From positions 1 through 14,561 of the forward strand of contig JAUXEW010000045.1 of NCBI GenBank assembly GCA_030620375.1: DNA of 14,561 nt, given 5' to 3'. This DNA comes from Desulfobacteraceae bacterium (GTDB lineage: Bacteria > Desulfobacterota > Desulfobacteria > Desulfobacterales > UBA5616). Of this stretch, positions 6,227 to 14,493 are shown piece by piece (positions within the stretch are counted from its first letter, which is position 1; every line of letters starts with the position of its first letter). The translations under genes were made by a program, and so were the position numbers. Under the pieces are notes generated by a model. It saw only the letters and a program-made list of their open reading frames with translations, searched no databases and was not told the origin of the DNA.

Positions 6227-7315
6227 ATGACCCATGATGTTTATGTAAAACTGACTGAACGATTGAATCAATTTGAAAGTAAGGTGCCGCCCGTGGCGTC
6301 TTTTTATGAACTGCTTGAGGAACTGTATACCCCGGAGGAGGCGAATTTGGCCATAAAATTCCCGGAAGGCTCGTTTACATCAGGGGAACTGGCGGATGCG
6401 TTAAAAAAAGATGAAGCTGAATTGGCAGAGTTTCTCGAAATAATGGCAAATAACGGTCAAGTCTTTGTCGTCAAAACTGAAGCGGGTGACAACAAATATG
6501 AATTGGCGCCATGGATGCCCGGTGTTATTGAGTTTACGATTATCCGAAGGATGGACACCCCAAAGATCAAAACCATATTAAAATTGGTCGAGGCAATGGC
6601 AAAGGAGGCAAGGGCGCTCGCCGAACCGCTTATGGGAGATATAGATGCTTTAAAAGCAATGCTTCCCGACCCGCATGTGCGTACCCTGCCTATTGATGAA
6701 GCCCTCCCGGACAAAAGGGAAGTTTATCCGTATGAAAATCTTCTTGAGATCATTGAAAAAGAAGAGTCTTTTGCCGCGATGCGATGCTGCTGCCGTCACA
6801 TGGCAGAGTACCGTGACGATCCTTGTCATGTAGATGGAATTCCGGAATATTCCTGTCTTGGTTTCGGAGTGGTGGCTGATTTTATCGTGGATCGCGAATT
6901 TGGCAAGCGGATTACCAAAGAAGCGTGTAAAGAGATACTGGAAACCTGTTCTAAGGCCGGACTGGTACACAATACCAATAATTTTATTGAAGGGATGCAG
7001 TTTGTCTGTAATTGTTGCGGCTGTTGCTGCGGTTTTATCAGACAGGTAAAGGAAGTCGGGAACCTCAATATCATAAACGCGTCTAACTTTGTTTCAGTCG
7101 TAGCGGAAGAAAGCTGTACCGGATGCGGTGATTGTGTTGAACGATGCCCGGTAGAGGCCATCAGTCTTAAAGATGATGTGGCTTTTGTCGATCAGGATGT
7201 TTGCATTGGTTGCGGGAACTGCGTAACCGTATGTCCCTCCGGAAGCCTTTCCATGAATCGCGTCTCGGACGAAAAACCGGAATTGGGAGACCGGAAAATA
7301 GGGTTAGGGTATTAA
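6227..7315 (+). CDS. Cysteine-rich iron-sulfur protein with C-terminal 2[4Fe-4S] ferredoxin domain
   Basis: A 362-residue cytoplasmic protein in three parts. Residues 1-100 look helical with a winged-helix-like segment (E-G-S-F-T-S-G-E-L-A-D-A-L around 47-59). Residues 185-270 hold an unusual cysteine cluster: C187-C188-C189-R-H191, C200, C210, C234, C241 and C261-N-C-C-G-C-C-C268. The C-terminus has two ferredoxin motifs, C297-x2-C300-x2-C303-x3-C307-P and C326-x2-C329-x2-C332-x3-C336-P. The ferredoxin part is a cytoplasmic electron carrier; the central cysteines could hold another cluster or metal. AGGAGG (6216-6221) is well placed before the ATG. It is monocistronic as seen, divergent from the aldolase unit, and close to a molybdoenzyme and two flavin enzymes that could be its electron partners. 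I do not recognise a named function. Confidence 0.9.
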   Translation: MTHDVYVKLTERLNQFESKVPPVASFYELLEELYTPEEANLAIKFPEGSFTSGELADALKKDEAELAEFLEIMANNGQVFVVKTEAGDNKYELAPWMPGVIEFTIIRRMDTPKIKTILKLVEAMAKEARALAEPLMGDIDALKAMLPDPHVRTLPIDEALPDKREVYPYENLLEIIEKEESFAAMRCCCRHMAEYRDDPCHVDGIPEYSCLGFGVVADFIVDREFGKRITKEACKEILETCSKAGLVHNTNNFIEGMQFVCNCCGCCCGFIRQVKEVGNLNIINASNFVSVVAEESCTGCGDCVERCPVEAISLKDDVAFVDQDVCIGCGNCVTVCPSGSLSMNRVSDEKPELGDRKIGLGY

Positions 7316-7324
7316 AACAAAAAC

Positions 7325-7346
7325 GGCCAGTCGCTGGAAGGCCTTT
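7325..7346 (+). terminator. Weak terminator-like hairpin after the ferredoxin-domain gene
   Basis: CCAG (7327-7330) and CTGG (7334-7337) form a tight 4-bp hairpin around TCG. Alternatively GGCC (7325-7328) pairs with GGCC (7340-7343), which TTT follows directly. Both are marginal. The 139-bp gap 7316-7454, which also lies downstream of the leftward efflux operon, shows no stronger candidate on either strand. Confidence 0.25.
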
Positions 7347-7454
7347 AACCTCAATTGATCGTAAACAAAATGAAGAAACTCTGGGGCATCCTCGACTTTC
7401 GCTCAATTAAGGTTTAATTATGGTATTTTGAGAAGATCGCCTGTTCAGGTCAAC

Positions 7455-10400
7455 TCAGCTTTCGGTCTCCGGCATTGATCCGAAGCTCTGCCGTATCCGG
7501 GAAGTAAGACCATGGAAGTCATCCAATATCATATACAGGCAAGGAATCAGCAGCAGCGTAATACTCGTGGCAAACAAAACCCCAAAACCGAGGCTGATGG
7601 CCATGGGGATCATAAATTTGGCCTGAATACTTTTTTCCAGCATAATGGGCGTTAACCCGGCAAAGGTGGTCAAGGACGTGAGAATTATGGCACGAAACCG
7701 AAGCTTACCGGCCCGTATAACCGCCGTATGGGGATCAACAGATTCCGTTTTCCGGATTTTGTTGGTCCGGTAAATCAACACCAGGGAATCATTCACCACG
7801 ACTCCGGACAGACCGACAATTCCCATCAAACTCATCATGCTGACATTATACCCAAGAATGATGTGTCCGATTATGGCCCCGACGAATCCGAATGGAATGG
7901 CCGCCATAACCACGATTGGCTGGCTAAAAGATCGAAACGGTATAGCCAGCAAAGCATAAATCCCAAACAGGGCGATAATGAATCCCCTTTGAAGATCAGC
8001 AAAAGACTCGGATTGTTCCCTGCCTTCTCCTTCCAAGGTATAGCGGAGTCCCGGATAAATGTTGATGAGGTTGGGTAAAAAACGCCCGACCAGATCGGAG
8101 CGGACTTCATTGGCGTTGGCGACGGTTTCGTCCACATCCGCCATCACCTTGATTACCCTTAGGCGCTGAGCCCGCTGAATCGTAGCATACCCTTGTTCCA
8201 TTTCTAACTGCGCTACCTGGCTGAAAGGAACTTCGTGACCGGTAGGGGTTCGAATCCGCATTTCTTCAGCATTGGAAAGAGATTTACGCTCGGATTCGGG
8301 ATAACGAACCAGGACTTTGATTTCATCTTTGTCTCGCTGCATTCGCAATGCCTCGGCTCCGTAAAACGCGTGCCGGACCTGTCGGGCCAAATCAGTTAAT
8401 GTCAATCCCAACGTGCTTGCCATGGGTTTAAGCTTAAGTTGCATTTCCTGTTTGCCGGGCAGGAAACTGTCACTAATATCAAATACGCCCGGATACTCTT
8501 TGAGTTTTTCTTTTAGCTCATCGGCAGCAGCTAACAGCTGTTCATTATCATCAATGGAAAGGTGTACTTCAATGGCATTTCCGGCGCTGTGAATATCGCT
8601 TCTGAAGCTGACGGATTCGGCATCCGGTATGTCACCTGCTTTTTTACGCCAGCGATTGATGATCTCCATGGGACTTAAGTCGCGCTCTTCGGCATCTAAT
8701 AGTTGAATCCACACTTGGGCCAAATGCCCGCCGATATCGCTTGTCGCGCTATGCCGGCCGAACTGTCCGCCCACCACGGATATGCTGTGTTCAAAATAGG
8801 AAGGCGAGCCTTCGGGCTGCTGCTGATCGATCTCTAACAATACTTCCCGGGCGGCCTGCTCGTAATGCTCGACAATCTCATAGGTCCGTTGGGCAGGGGT
8901 ACCCGACGGCATGGTGATCAGACATTCCAGCGTGTCCCCTTCAATTTTAGGGAAAAATGTGAACTTGATCCATCCGGCCTGCCAGACGCCCAATGTCAGA
9001 AGGAGTATGGCGACTCCAAAGGCCACGGCGGCATATCGCCATTTTACAACAATTTCCAATAGCCTGGCATATGGTCCGTTAATGACCCGTTTGAGCCACC
9101 GAGAAGACCGTTTTTCCCGCTTGGTTCCTGAAGCATTTTGGGATTTTAAAACTTTGGATCTGGACAAATGGGATGGAAGAATGAATAATGATTCCACCAG
9201 TGATCCCAACAATACCAGGATCACCACGATGGGAATATTACGCGTCATTTTTCCCATCATTCCGCCGGTGTTAAAAAGCGGTAAAAATGCGACCATAGTT
9301 GTCAATACCGCGAATATAACCGGTTGCCCGACATCCAGGGCTCCTTCCACAGCGGAGGGTAACGCCTTTAATCCTTCTTCATGTTTTCGATAAACATTTT
9401 CACCCACGATAATGGCATCATCCACCACAATACCGAGAATCATAATAAAGGCAAAAAGCGATATCATATTGATGGAAACATCGAATTGGGGTAAAAACAT
9501 CAAGCCGGCGGCAAAAGATATGGGGATGCCGAGGGTTACCCAGAAAGAGAGCCTTATGTCAAGGAAAATTCCCAGGATAATAATGACCAGAATCAATCCC
9601 ATCAACATGTTTTTCATGAGGAGTTCGATACGGCTTTTCAGAATTATGGACATATCGGCAAAATACTCGATTTCAACACCTTCAGGGAGGCTGGGCCGGA
9701 TTTTTTCCATATAGTCTTTTACGGCTTTGGCTACGGAGAGCGCACTCTGATCGGCTACCCGGAAGACATTGATCATGGCAGCGGGTTTACCCAGAAAGTG
9801 GGCAAACACATCGATGTCTTGAAATCCGTCCTTTAATTCAGCGATCTGGTCTAATGTCACCCGACTGCCGTCAGGACGATTGATCACGGCAATATCGCGG
9901 TAATCATCGGCATAATACCGCTTTCCTTTGGTCCGAATCAGAATTTCTCCGCCTTCGGTTTTAACGCTCCCGGCAGGAAGGTCAAAGCTGCTCCGCGCGA
10001 TGATTTCAGCCACTTGGCCAAGGGTCAGTGTGTACTGCTGTAAAGTCGATTCGGAAATTTCAATATGGATTTCTCTTTCACGAACCGCGGAAACATTCGC
10101 CTGTGTAACTCCCGGCAGATTAGTCAGGTCGTCATTAATCTTTTCCGCAATATGTTTAAGGCTCGATTCCGGAATGTCTCCATAAATAGCCAGATTGATA
10201 ACCTGGGATCGGCGGACAATTTCTCGGACGACTGACTGCTCCGCCTCTTCCGGAAATGTGGTGATACGGTCGACTTCCGCCTTGACCTCATCCAGGAGAT
10301 TCTTTAAATCCCAGTCCTTCATTACTTCGACGATCACCAGGCCGTATCCTTCTCGAGTGGAAGAATCGATTCGCTTAATGCCGGCAAGACCTGCAATTTG

Positions 10401-10610
10401 TTCTTCAATTCTTCGCACCACCCCTTCTTCAACCTCTGCCGGTGAAGCGCCGGGATATACCGTTGATATGCTGATTTTATCCAGGGCCATGTCCGGAAAA
10501 ACTTCCAGCTTGATGCTGGTGGCAACGAGGATTCCACCCAATAATAAAAATATCATTAGCAGGTTGGCGGCCACATGATTTTCCGCAAACCAAGTAATGG
10601 CTCCTTTCAT
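7455..10610 (-). CDS. RND efflux transporter permease subunit (AcrB/MdtB-like family)
   Basis: A 1051-residue inner-membrane, proton-driven exporter of full family length. TM1 is at about 11-32, the first porter loop at about 33-330, TM2-TM6 at about 332-480, a basic cytosolic linker at 484-508, TM7 at about 526-542, the second porter loop to about 870, and TM8-TM12 at about 874-1024. The proton-relay aspartates are present in TM4 (D397-D398 in G-I-V-V-D-D-A-I-I-V-G-E-N). TM10 reads G-L-S-G-V-V-V-N940-D941, where AcrB carries K940, so the lysine of the relay is missing, as in a subgroup of RND proteins. The ATG overlaps the adaptor stop codon (TAATG), with GGAGGG (10619-10624) upstream, so translation is coupled. 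It works with the adaptor and outer-membrane factor encoded upstream. The substrate is unknown; this is the last gene of the operon. Confidence 0.96.
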   Translation of the reverse strand: MKGAITWFAENHVAANLLMIFLLLGGILVATSIKLEVFPDMALDKISISTVYPGASPAEVEEGVVRRIEEQIAGLAGIKRIDSSTREGYGLVIVEVMKDWDLKNLLDEVKAEVDRITTFPEEAEQSVVREIVRRSQVINLAIYGDIPESSLKHIAEKINDDLTNLPGVTQANVSAVREREIHIEISESTLQQYTLTLGQVAEIIARSSFDLPAGSVKTEGGEILIRTKGKRYYADDYRDIAVINRPDGSRVTLDQIAELKDGFQDIDVFAHFLGKPAAMINVFRVADQSALSVAKAVKDYMEKIRPSLPEGVEIEYFADMSIILKSRIELLMKNMLMGLILVIIILGIFLDIRLSFWVTLGIPISFAAGLMFLPQFDVSINMISLFAFIMILGIVVDDAIIVGENVYRKHEEGLKALPSAVEGALDVGQPVIFAVLTTMVAFLPLFNTGGMMGKMTRNIPIVVILVLLGSLVESLFILPSHLSRSKVLKSQNASGTKREKRSSRWLKRVINGPYARLLEIVVKWRYAAVAFGVAILLLTLGVWQAGWIKFTFFPKIEGDTLECLITMPSGTPAQRTYEIVEHYEQAAREVLLEIDQQQPEGSPSYFEHSISVVGGQFGRHSATSDIGGHLAQVWIQLLDAEERDLSPMEIINRWRKKAGDIPDAESVSFRSDIHSAGNAIEVHLSIDDNEQLLAAADELKEKLKEYPGVFDISDSFLPGKQEMQLKLKPMASTLGLTLTDLARQVRHAFYGAEALRMQRDKDEIKVLVRYPESERKSLSNAEEMRIRTPTGHEVPFSQVAQLEMEQGYATIQRAQRLRVIKVMADVDETVANANEVRSDLVGRFLPNLINIYPGLRYTLEGEGREQSESFADLQRGFIIALFGIYALLAIPFRSFSQPIVVMAAIPFGFVGAIIGHIILGYNVSMMSLMGIVGLSGVVVNDSLVLIYRTNKIRKTESVDPHTAVIRAGKLRFRAIILTSLTTFAGLTPIMLEKSIQAKFMIPMAISLGFGVLFATSITLLLIPCLYMILDDFHGLTSRIRQSFGSMPETES

Positions 10611-12232
10611 TATTTACGCCCTCCATTATTTGCCGATATGCCGCGAACTTTCATCCCATCCGTAACCTCTTTTATGGGAGAGACAACAATCTTTTCACCG
10701 TCTGAAAGGCCGCCCTTGACCACAATTCCCGAATGTAAACGCCGGGCCACATCAACCGTTCGAAATTCAAGCCGGTTGTCTTGATCCACAACCCAGACAA
10801 TGTTATCTTGATGAAGGGCGGATCGTGGAATAATGACGCTGTCCGGGATAGACCGCCCTTCAATATCAACTGTTGCGAAAAGGCCGGGAACCAACGGCGG
10901 CTTTCGGGCATAGGGGTGTTTCACCCGCACCACGATGTTAATCATCCGGGTTCGTTCATCAATTTTTCCTTCAGCCCGAACAACGGTTCCTTCCCAGGTT
11001 TGGGGCCGGCCGGCGATATCTACATTGACCGTGGCCTTAGAAAGATTTGTTTTTTCGGGACTGACAATATTTTTTGCAGGATCGCCGACCGAAAGACCGG
11101 GAGTTCCTGCTGTTTGTTTCAGCGTTCGGGTTGCGTCGTTGTGTTCCTTCGGGGTCACTTTAATAATTAGAGCCGCTTCACCATCTTTTACCTTGTACGC
11201 CATTGCACTGCTGAGATCCATTACCACGCGAACTTTTTGTTGAGGTTCGGTATGTTCCGCTATTCTTATTCTTTTTAAGCCGTTTCCGCCCACCGTAAAC
11301 GTATCATTCTTTTTTATGTAATCGACGTTGTATAAATCAATCACAAGCCTGTCTTGATTCACCCTAAAAATCTTCGGGTTTTTAATGTGGCCGTTCCCTT
11401 CTATCGTAATACGATATCCTTCGCCATCTTTGACACAAGTGATGTTTTTAACTCTAGTCGCATTCGTTATTAAATCGGATTTTACCGCTGTCTCTTTTTC
11501 ATTGACCGGTGTAAAGCCGGGCACGTGAAACCATAGCAGCGTCTCATTTTCCATTGGCAATACGATTTCAGCCGCATCAATGGAATAAAGTGCTGCAACC
11601 GGCTGTCCGGGTGAGACAAACTGCCCGATATCCACGTTTTTTTGGCTAACCCGTCCGTCAAAGGGGGCTTTGAGCCGGGTTCTCTCCAGGTTTAACCGGG
11701 CCCTTTCCAGTTCCGCCCGATTTGCAGCAAGGCTGGCTTTAGCGGTTTCAAGTTGCGGCTCTTTCGCCACCAGTGGCGGGGCCGGGGTGTTAGGGTGCAG
11801 TTCTTGCCACTCCGACCGGGACACCGCGGACTCCTGCTCTTGAAATACGAATTTGCTTTGCGCGTCTTTGACCCTTGCTTCAGCAAGCGTTACGGCTATA
11901 CGGTAATCAGCCGGATCGATCCTCAGCAGTATATCGTCTTTTTTAAAGGCTCCGCCATTCACCAAAACCGGTGATACAAAAACGGCCTTGCCCCCAACTT
12001 GAGGAACCAGTTGAATTTCCTGTAAGGGTCGTACCGTTCCATGTCCTTGAATCGGCACTGAAATGGTTTTGGTGTGAACGGTTATGGTTCTTGCCAGGGG
12101 AACCGCTTCCGGCGGTTTCTGTTTTTCCATTGGCGCCCGACTCGCTTTTAGAAGACAGTTCCCTATTCCTCCGATAGCGATCAGGAACAAAACCAAAAAA
12201 CATTGTACCAGTCTTTTTGTTGTTTTTTTCAT
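10610..12232 (-). CDS. RND periplasmic adaptor (HlyD/MFP family) with an inserted AMIN-like domain
   Basis: A 540-residue adaptor, well above the 350-420 usual for RND adaptors. It has a membrane anchor (about 8-29), lipoyl half-motifs (about 64-106 and 187-216), a coiled-coil hairpin (about 112-186) with a proline-rich tip, and the start of the beta-barrel domain (220-240). The barrel is then interrupted by about 150 residues and resumes at about 399 with A-T-V-N-V-D-I-A-G-R, running on through W-E-G-T-V-V-R-A-E-G-K-I-D. Membrane-proximal strands end near 530. The insert, about 258-360, has the AMIN pattern: V-K-N-I at the start, F-R-V-N-Q-D-R-L-V-I-D-L, G-L-K-R-I-R-I-A, R-V-V-M-D-L and a final A-L-I-I-K-V. 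AMIN domains of AmiC and PilQ bind peptidoglycan. The N-terminal Cys26 lacks a good lipobox (I-G-N-C). The ribosome-binding site is weak; the gene starts 49 bp after the outer-membrane factor gene. Confidence 0.93.
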   Translation of the reverse strand: MKKTTKRLVQCFLVLFLIAIGGIGNCLLKASRAPMEKQKPPEAVPLARTITVHTKTISVPIQGHGTVRPLQEIQLVPQVGGKAVFVSPVLVNGGAFKKDDILLRIDPADYRIAVTLAEARVKDAQSKFVFQEQESAVSRSEWQELHPNTPAPPLVAKEPQLETAKASLAANRAELERARLNLERTRLKAPFDGRVSQKNVDIGQFVSPGQPVAALYSIDAAEIVLPMENETLLWFHVPGFTPVNEKETAVKSDLITNATRVKNITCVKDGEGYRITIEGNGHIKNPKIFRVNQDRLVIDLYNVDYIKKNDTFTVGGNGLKRIRIAEHTEPQQKVRVVMDLSSAMAYKVKDGEAALIIKVTPKEHNDATRTLKQTAGTPGLSVGDPAKNIVSPEKTNLSKATVNVDIAGRPQTWEGTVVRAEGKIDERTRMINIVVRVKHPYARKPPLVPGLFATVDIEGRSIPDSVIIPRSALHQDNIVWVVDQDNRLEFRTVDVARRLHSGIVVKGGLSDGEKIVVSPIKEVTDGMKVRGISANNGGRK

Positions 12233-12281
12233 AAATTACCACTCTGAATATAGTTTTAATTAAACCGTGAGCTGCAGCAAG

Positions 12282-13778
12282 TTACGGGACATGCACTGGT
12301 TTTATGGGTTTTTCAGTTGCCCGGTCTAAATCAGTCCAACCGCCTCCTAAAGCCCGGTGAAGGGTCACACGGTTCTGCATGATGGCAAGGGCCGATAGTA
12401 TGAGTTCTTCTTCGGCGCGGAATCGGGCTTGAATCGCGTCCAGTACCGTAAGATAATCCACCAATCCCCGCTCATACCGAAGTCCTGCAATTTTTAAAGT
12501 GGCCCGGGCCTCGTACAAAAACTTCACTAATTGCTCTCGGCGCTCAAATTGTTGCTTTCGAGTTAAAAGCGCGTTTTCCACCTCGGCAAAAGCATTGAGG
12601 ACGGTTTTTGCATAGTCGGAAACTCCCTGGATATATCGTGCTTCTGCAATTCGCTGACCGGCCTTTCGCTGACCGGCGTCAAACAGCGGCTGAAGGATTC
12701 CTGCGGAGAGTTCCCACAGCTCGCTGCCCGGGGTGAACAATCGGTCGAGCTCACCACTGGAATAGCCGTAATTTCCGGTTAATGTAATCATGGGAAATCT
12801 TATGGCCTTAGCCACCCCTACCCGTGCATTTAAGGCCATAAGGTTCGCCTCTGCCGCTCGGATATCGGGCCTTCGCAAAAGGAGTTCCGACGAAAGACCG
12901 GGTTTAACAGGTGCCAGACGCCGGTAATAGTCTTCGGGCTGAACCCGCGGCGGCCTGGTTTCCGGATATTTTCCGCATATAACGGCTATTCCGTTCTGGT
13001 TGATTCCTAACGTCTGATACAGGAACGGTTGTAGGGATTTGGCTTGAGACAAGGACCGGCGGGCCTGTCTTACTTCGAGGGCCCCGGTCAGGCCGGCTGC
13101 ATACCGTTTTTCAACCAGGTTCAAACTGGTATGAAAGTTTTTGATACGGAGCTCGTTGAGCTGAATTTGCCGTTCTAAAGATTCTATTTTAAGGTATCGG
13201 CTGATAGCCTCGGCTACGATGCTTTGGGAAACCGTTCGGCGATTTTCTTCCGCTCTAAGGAGGTCGGCCCGGGCGGCCTCATCGGCCCTGGACAAGCGAC
13301 CCCAAAGGTCCAGCTCAAAAGTTGCCGGTACAGACATGACGTAAGAACTGGATGTTATCCGTTGACTGGCTTCTTGAAACTCGAGTTGTCCCCCCGCTGA
13401 AATGCCCGGAATCACTGTATTCACATTTACCTGGTTTCTCCGGGCTTGACCGACAATGTCCAGGGCCGGAAAACGACCGGCACGGGCCTGAACCAAACGT
13501 CCCTGAAATTCCAAGACCAATGCAGCTGTTTTTTGAATATCCGGGCTGAATTCCAGTACGTCGGCGACCAGACGATTGATTTGAGGGTCATTAAATGCCT
13601 CCCACCAGCGATCCGTTTCTTCGGTTTTTGATGACCTGTCGGCATCCGCATGAAGATAGCTTTCCGGCACTTGAAATTGGAAGTCCGGCCGTTTATAATC
13701 CGGCCCCACCTTCATACATCCGACGAATGTAAGGCCTATTGCCGCCATTATGAATAAACCGATACGCGTTCGCCTCAT
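12282..13778 (-). CDS. Outer-membrane efflux factor, NodT/OprM-like lipoprotein (TolC superfamily)
   Basis: A 498-residue trimeric outer-membrane channel protein of normal family length. The signal peptide ends in a lipobox-like F-V-G-C21, so the mature protein should be N-terminally lipidated. It is followed by the family signature V-G-P-D-Y-K-R-P (24-31) and W-W-E-A-F-N-D-P (58-65). Two internally repeated outer-membrane efflux domains follow (about 65-270 and 285-485), with long helices and two segments likely to be barrel strands (around 140-160 and 345-365). It provides the exit duct for the adaptor and permease encoded downstream. The ATG overlaps the regulator stop codon as ATGA (13775-13778) and is preceded by AAGGAAG, so it is co-transcribed and probably translationally coupled to the regulator gene. 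Confidence 0.95.
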   Translation of the reverse strand: MRRTRIGLFIMAAIGLTFVGCMKVGPDYKRPDFQFQVPESYLHADADRSSKTEETDRWWEAFNDPQINRLVADVLEFSPDIQKTAALVLEFQGRLVQARAGRFPALDIVGQARRNQVNVNTVIPGISAGGQLEFQEASQRITSSSYVMSVPATFELDLWGRLSRADEAARADLLRAEENRRTVSQSIVAEAISRYLKIESLERQIQLNELRIKNFHTSLNLVEKRYAAGLTGALEVRQARRSLSQAKSLQPFLYQTLGINQNGIAVICGKYPETRPPRVQPEDYYRRLAPVKPGLSSELLLRRPDIRAAEANLMALNARVGVAKAIRFPMITLTGNYGYSSGELDRLFTPGSELWELSAGILQPLFDAGQRKAGQRIAEARYIQGVSDYAKTVLNAFAEVENALLTRKQQFERREQLVKFLYEARATLKIAGLRYERGLVDYLTVLDAIQARFRAEEELILSALAIMQNRVTLHRALGGGWTDLDRATEKPIKPVHVP

Positions 13779-14428
13779 TCAGTTTCTTCCTTTTCGTTTA
13801 CTCCCAGACCGTTTAAAGAAAACTCAATAACATGGTCCACCAAACAGTCCTTAAAATCTTGGTTATATTCTTTCCCGGTGAATCGACTCACCGGGATTTG
13901 GGCACGACAAAAATACAGTACCATAGATAACATGCTTAGGATATTAAGTTTTAAATGTTCCTCATCAATACTGCCAGGACAATATTTCTGAAGTAAGGTA
14001 TACAGTTTTTGAAGGAACGGCATCATGCCTTCTTCGAAAAGTATTTCAAACGCACCGGTCGGATCGGTCAATTCACGCCCCATTAATTTGGCGTGAAGCT
14101 GATGTTCTTCATCGAGAAACGAACTTTTAAAAAAGGATGTGGCAAATGCAGAGATAATCTCTCGGATAGAAATATTCTCCTGGTCTGTCAGGATTGCATC
14201 AAAGATCGTTTGTACCTGTTTAACCCTCGGTAGGAGGCGGAACCGGAACACATCAAAATAAAGGTTTTTTTTGTTCCCAAAATAATAATTCACTGCCGCA
14301 AGATTGCAATTCGCCTCATGGGTTATTTCCCGGACACTCACTGCGGCGAATCCTTTCATTGCAAATAGCTTTTCAGCCTCATTTAACAATCGTTCACGTG
14401 CAGTGCCGTTAAGATCATTATTGGTCAC
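13775..14428 (-). CDS. TetR/AcrR-family repressor of the efflux operon (CecR/YbiH-like C-terminus)
   Basis: A 217-residue regulator counted from GTG at 14428. The N-terminal helix-turn-helix runs from T-A-R-E-R-L-L to A-A-V-N-Y-Y-F-G-N-K-K-N-L-Y, the classic TetR recognition-helix ending. The C-terminal ligand and dimer domain resembles the CerR/YbiH group (loose call). An in-frame ATG at 14494 would add 22 residues, but it touches the proposed -10 box (14494-14499), so it would lie upstream of the transcript start. The added residues are also encoded over the second operator copy. GTG 14428 has GAGGT (14436-14440) seven bases upstream and leaves a normal TetR N-terminus. It is the first gene of the operon, overlapping the outer-membrane factor gene by 4 bp. 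Likely role: binds the palindromes upstream of itself and represses the entire pump until a ligand binds. Confidence 0.93.
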   Translation of the reverse strand: MTNNDLNGTARERLLNEAEKLFAMKGFAAVSVREITHEANCNLAAVNYYFGNKKNLYFDVFRFRLLPRVKQVQTIFDAILTDQENISIREIISAFATSFFKSSFLDEEHQLHAKLMGRELTDPTGAFEILFEEGMMPFLQKLYTLLQKYCPGSIDEEHLKLNILSMLSMVLYFCRAQIPVSRFTGKEYNQDFKDCLVDHVIEFSLNGLGVNEKEETE

Positions 14429-14462
14429 GGTTTTTACCTCATGTTGGGTTAAACGTGAAAAA

Positions 14463-14474
14463 AAACGATCGTAT
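14463..14474. promoter_or_regulatory. TetR operator O2: near-copy AAACGATCGTAT in the leader
   Basis: It matches the upstream palindrome at 11 of 12 positions and keeps the perfect core ACGATCGT (14465-14472). The two centres are 39 bp apart, a little under four helical turns. It lies downstream of the predicted transcript start and could act as a second repressor site or roadblock. Confidence 0.62.
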
Positions 14475-14493
14475 AAAACAATCATTTTAAACA

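Noticed and set aside
8911..9393. 160-codon frame opposite the RND permease gene
   Set aside because: Lies within the permease coding region, whose TM and motif pattern is continuous; no independent coding evidence.
12155..12232. Lipoprotein signal on the adaptor (Cys26)
   Set aside because: The residues before Cys26 are I-G-N, with Asn at -1, which does not fit a lipobox; a simple membrane anchor is more likely.
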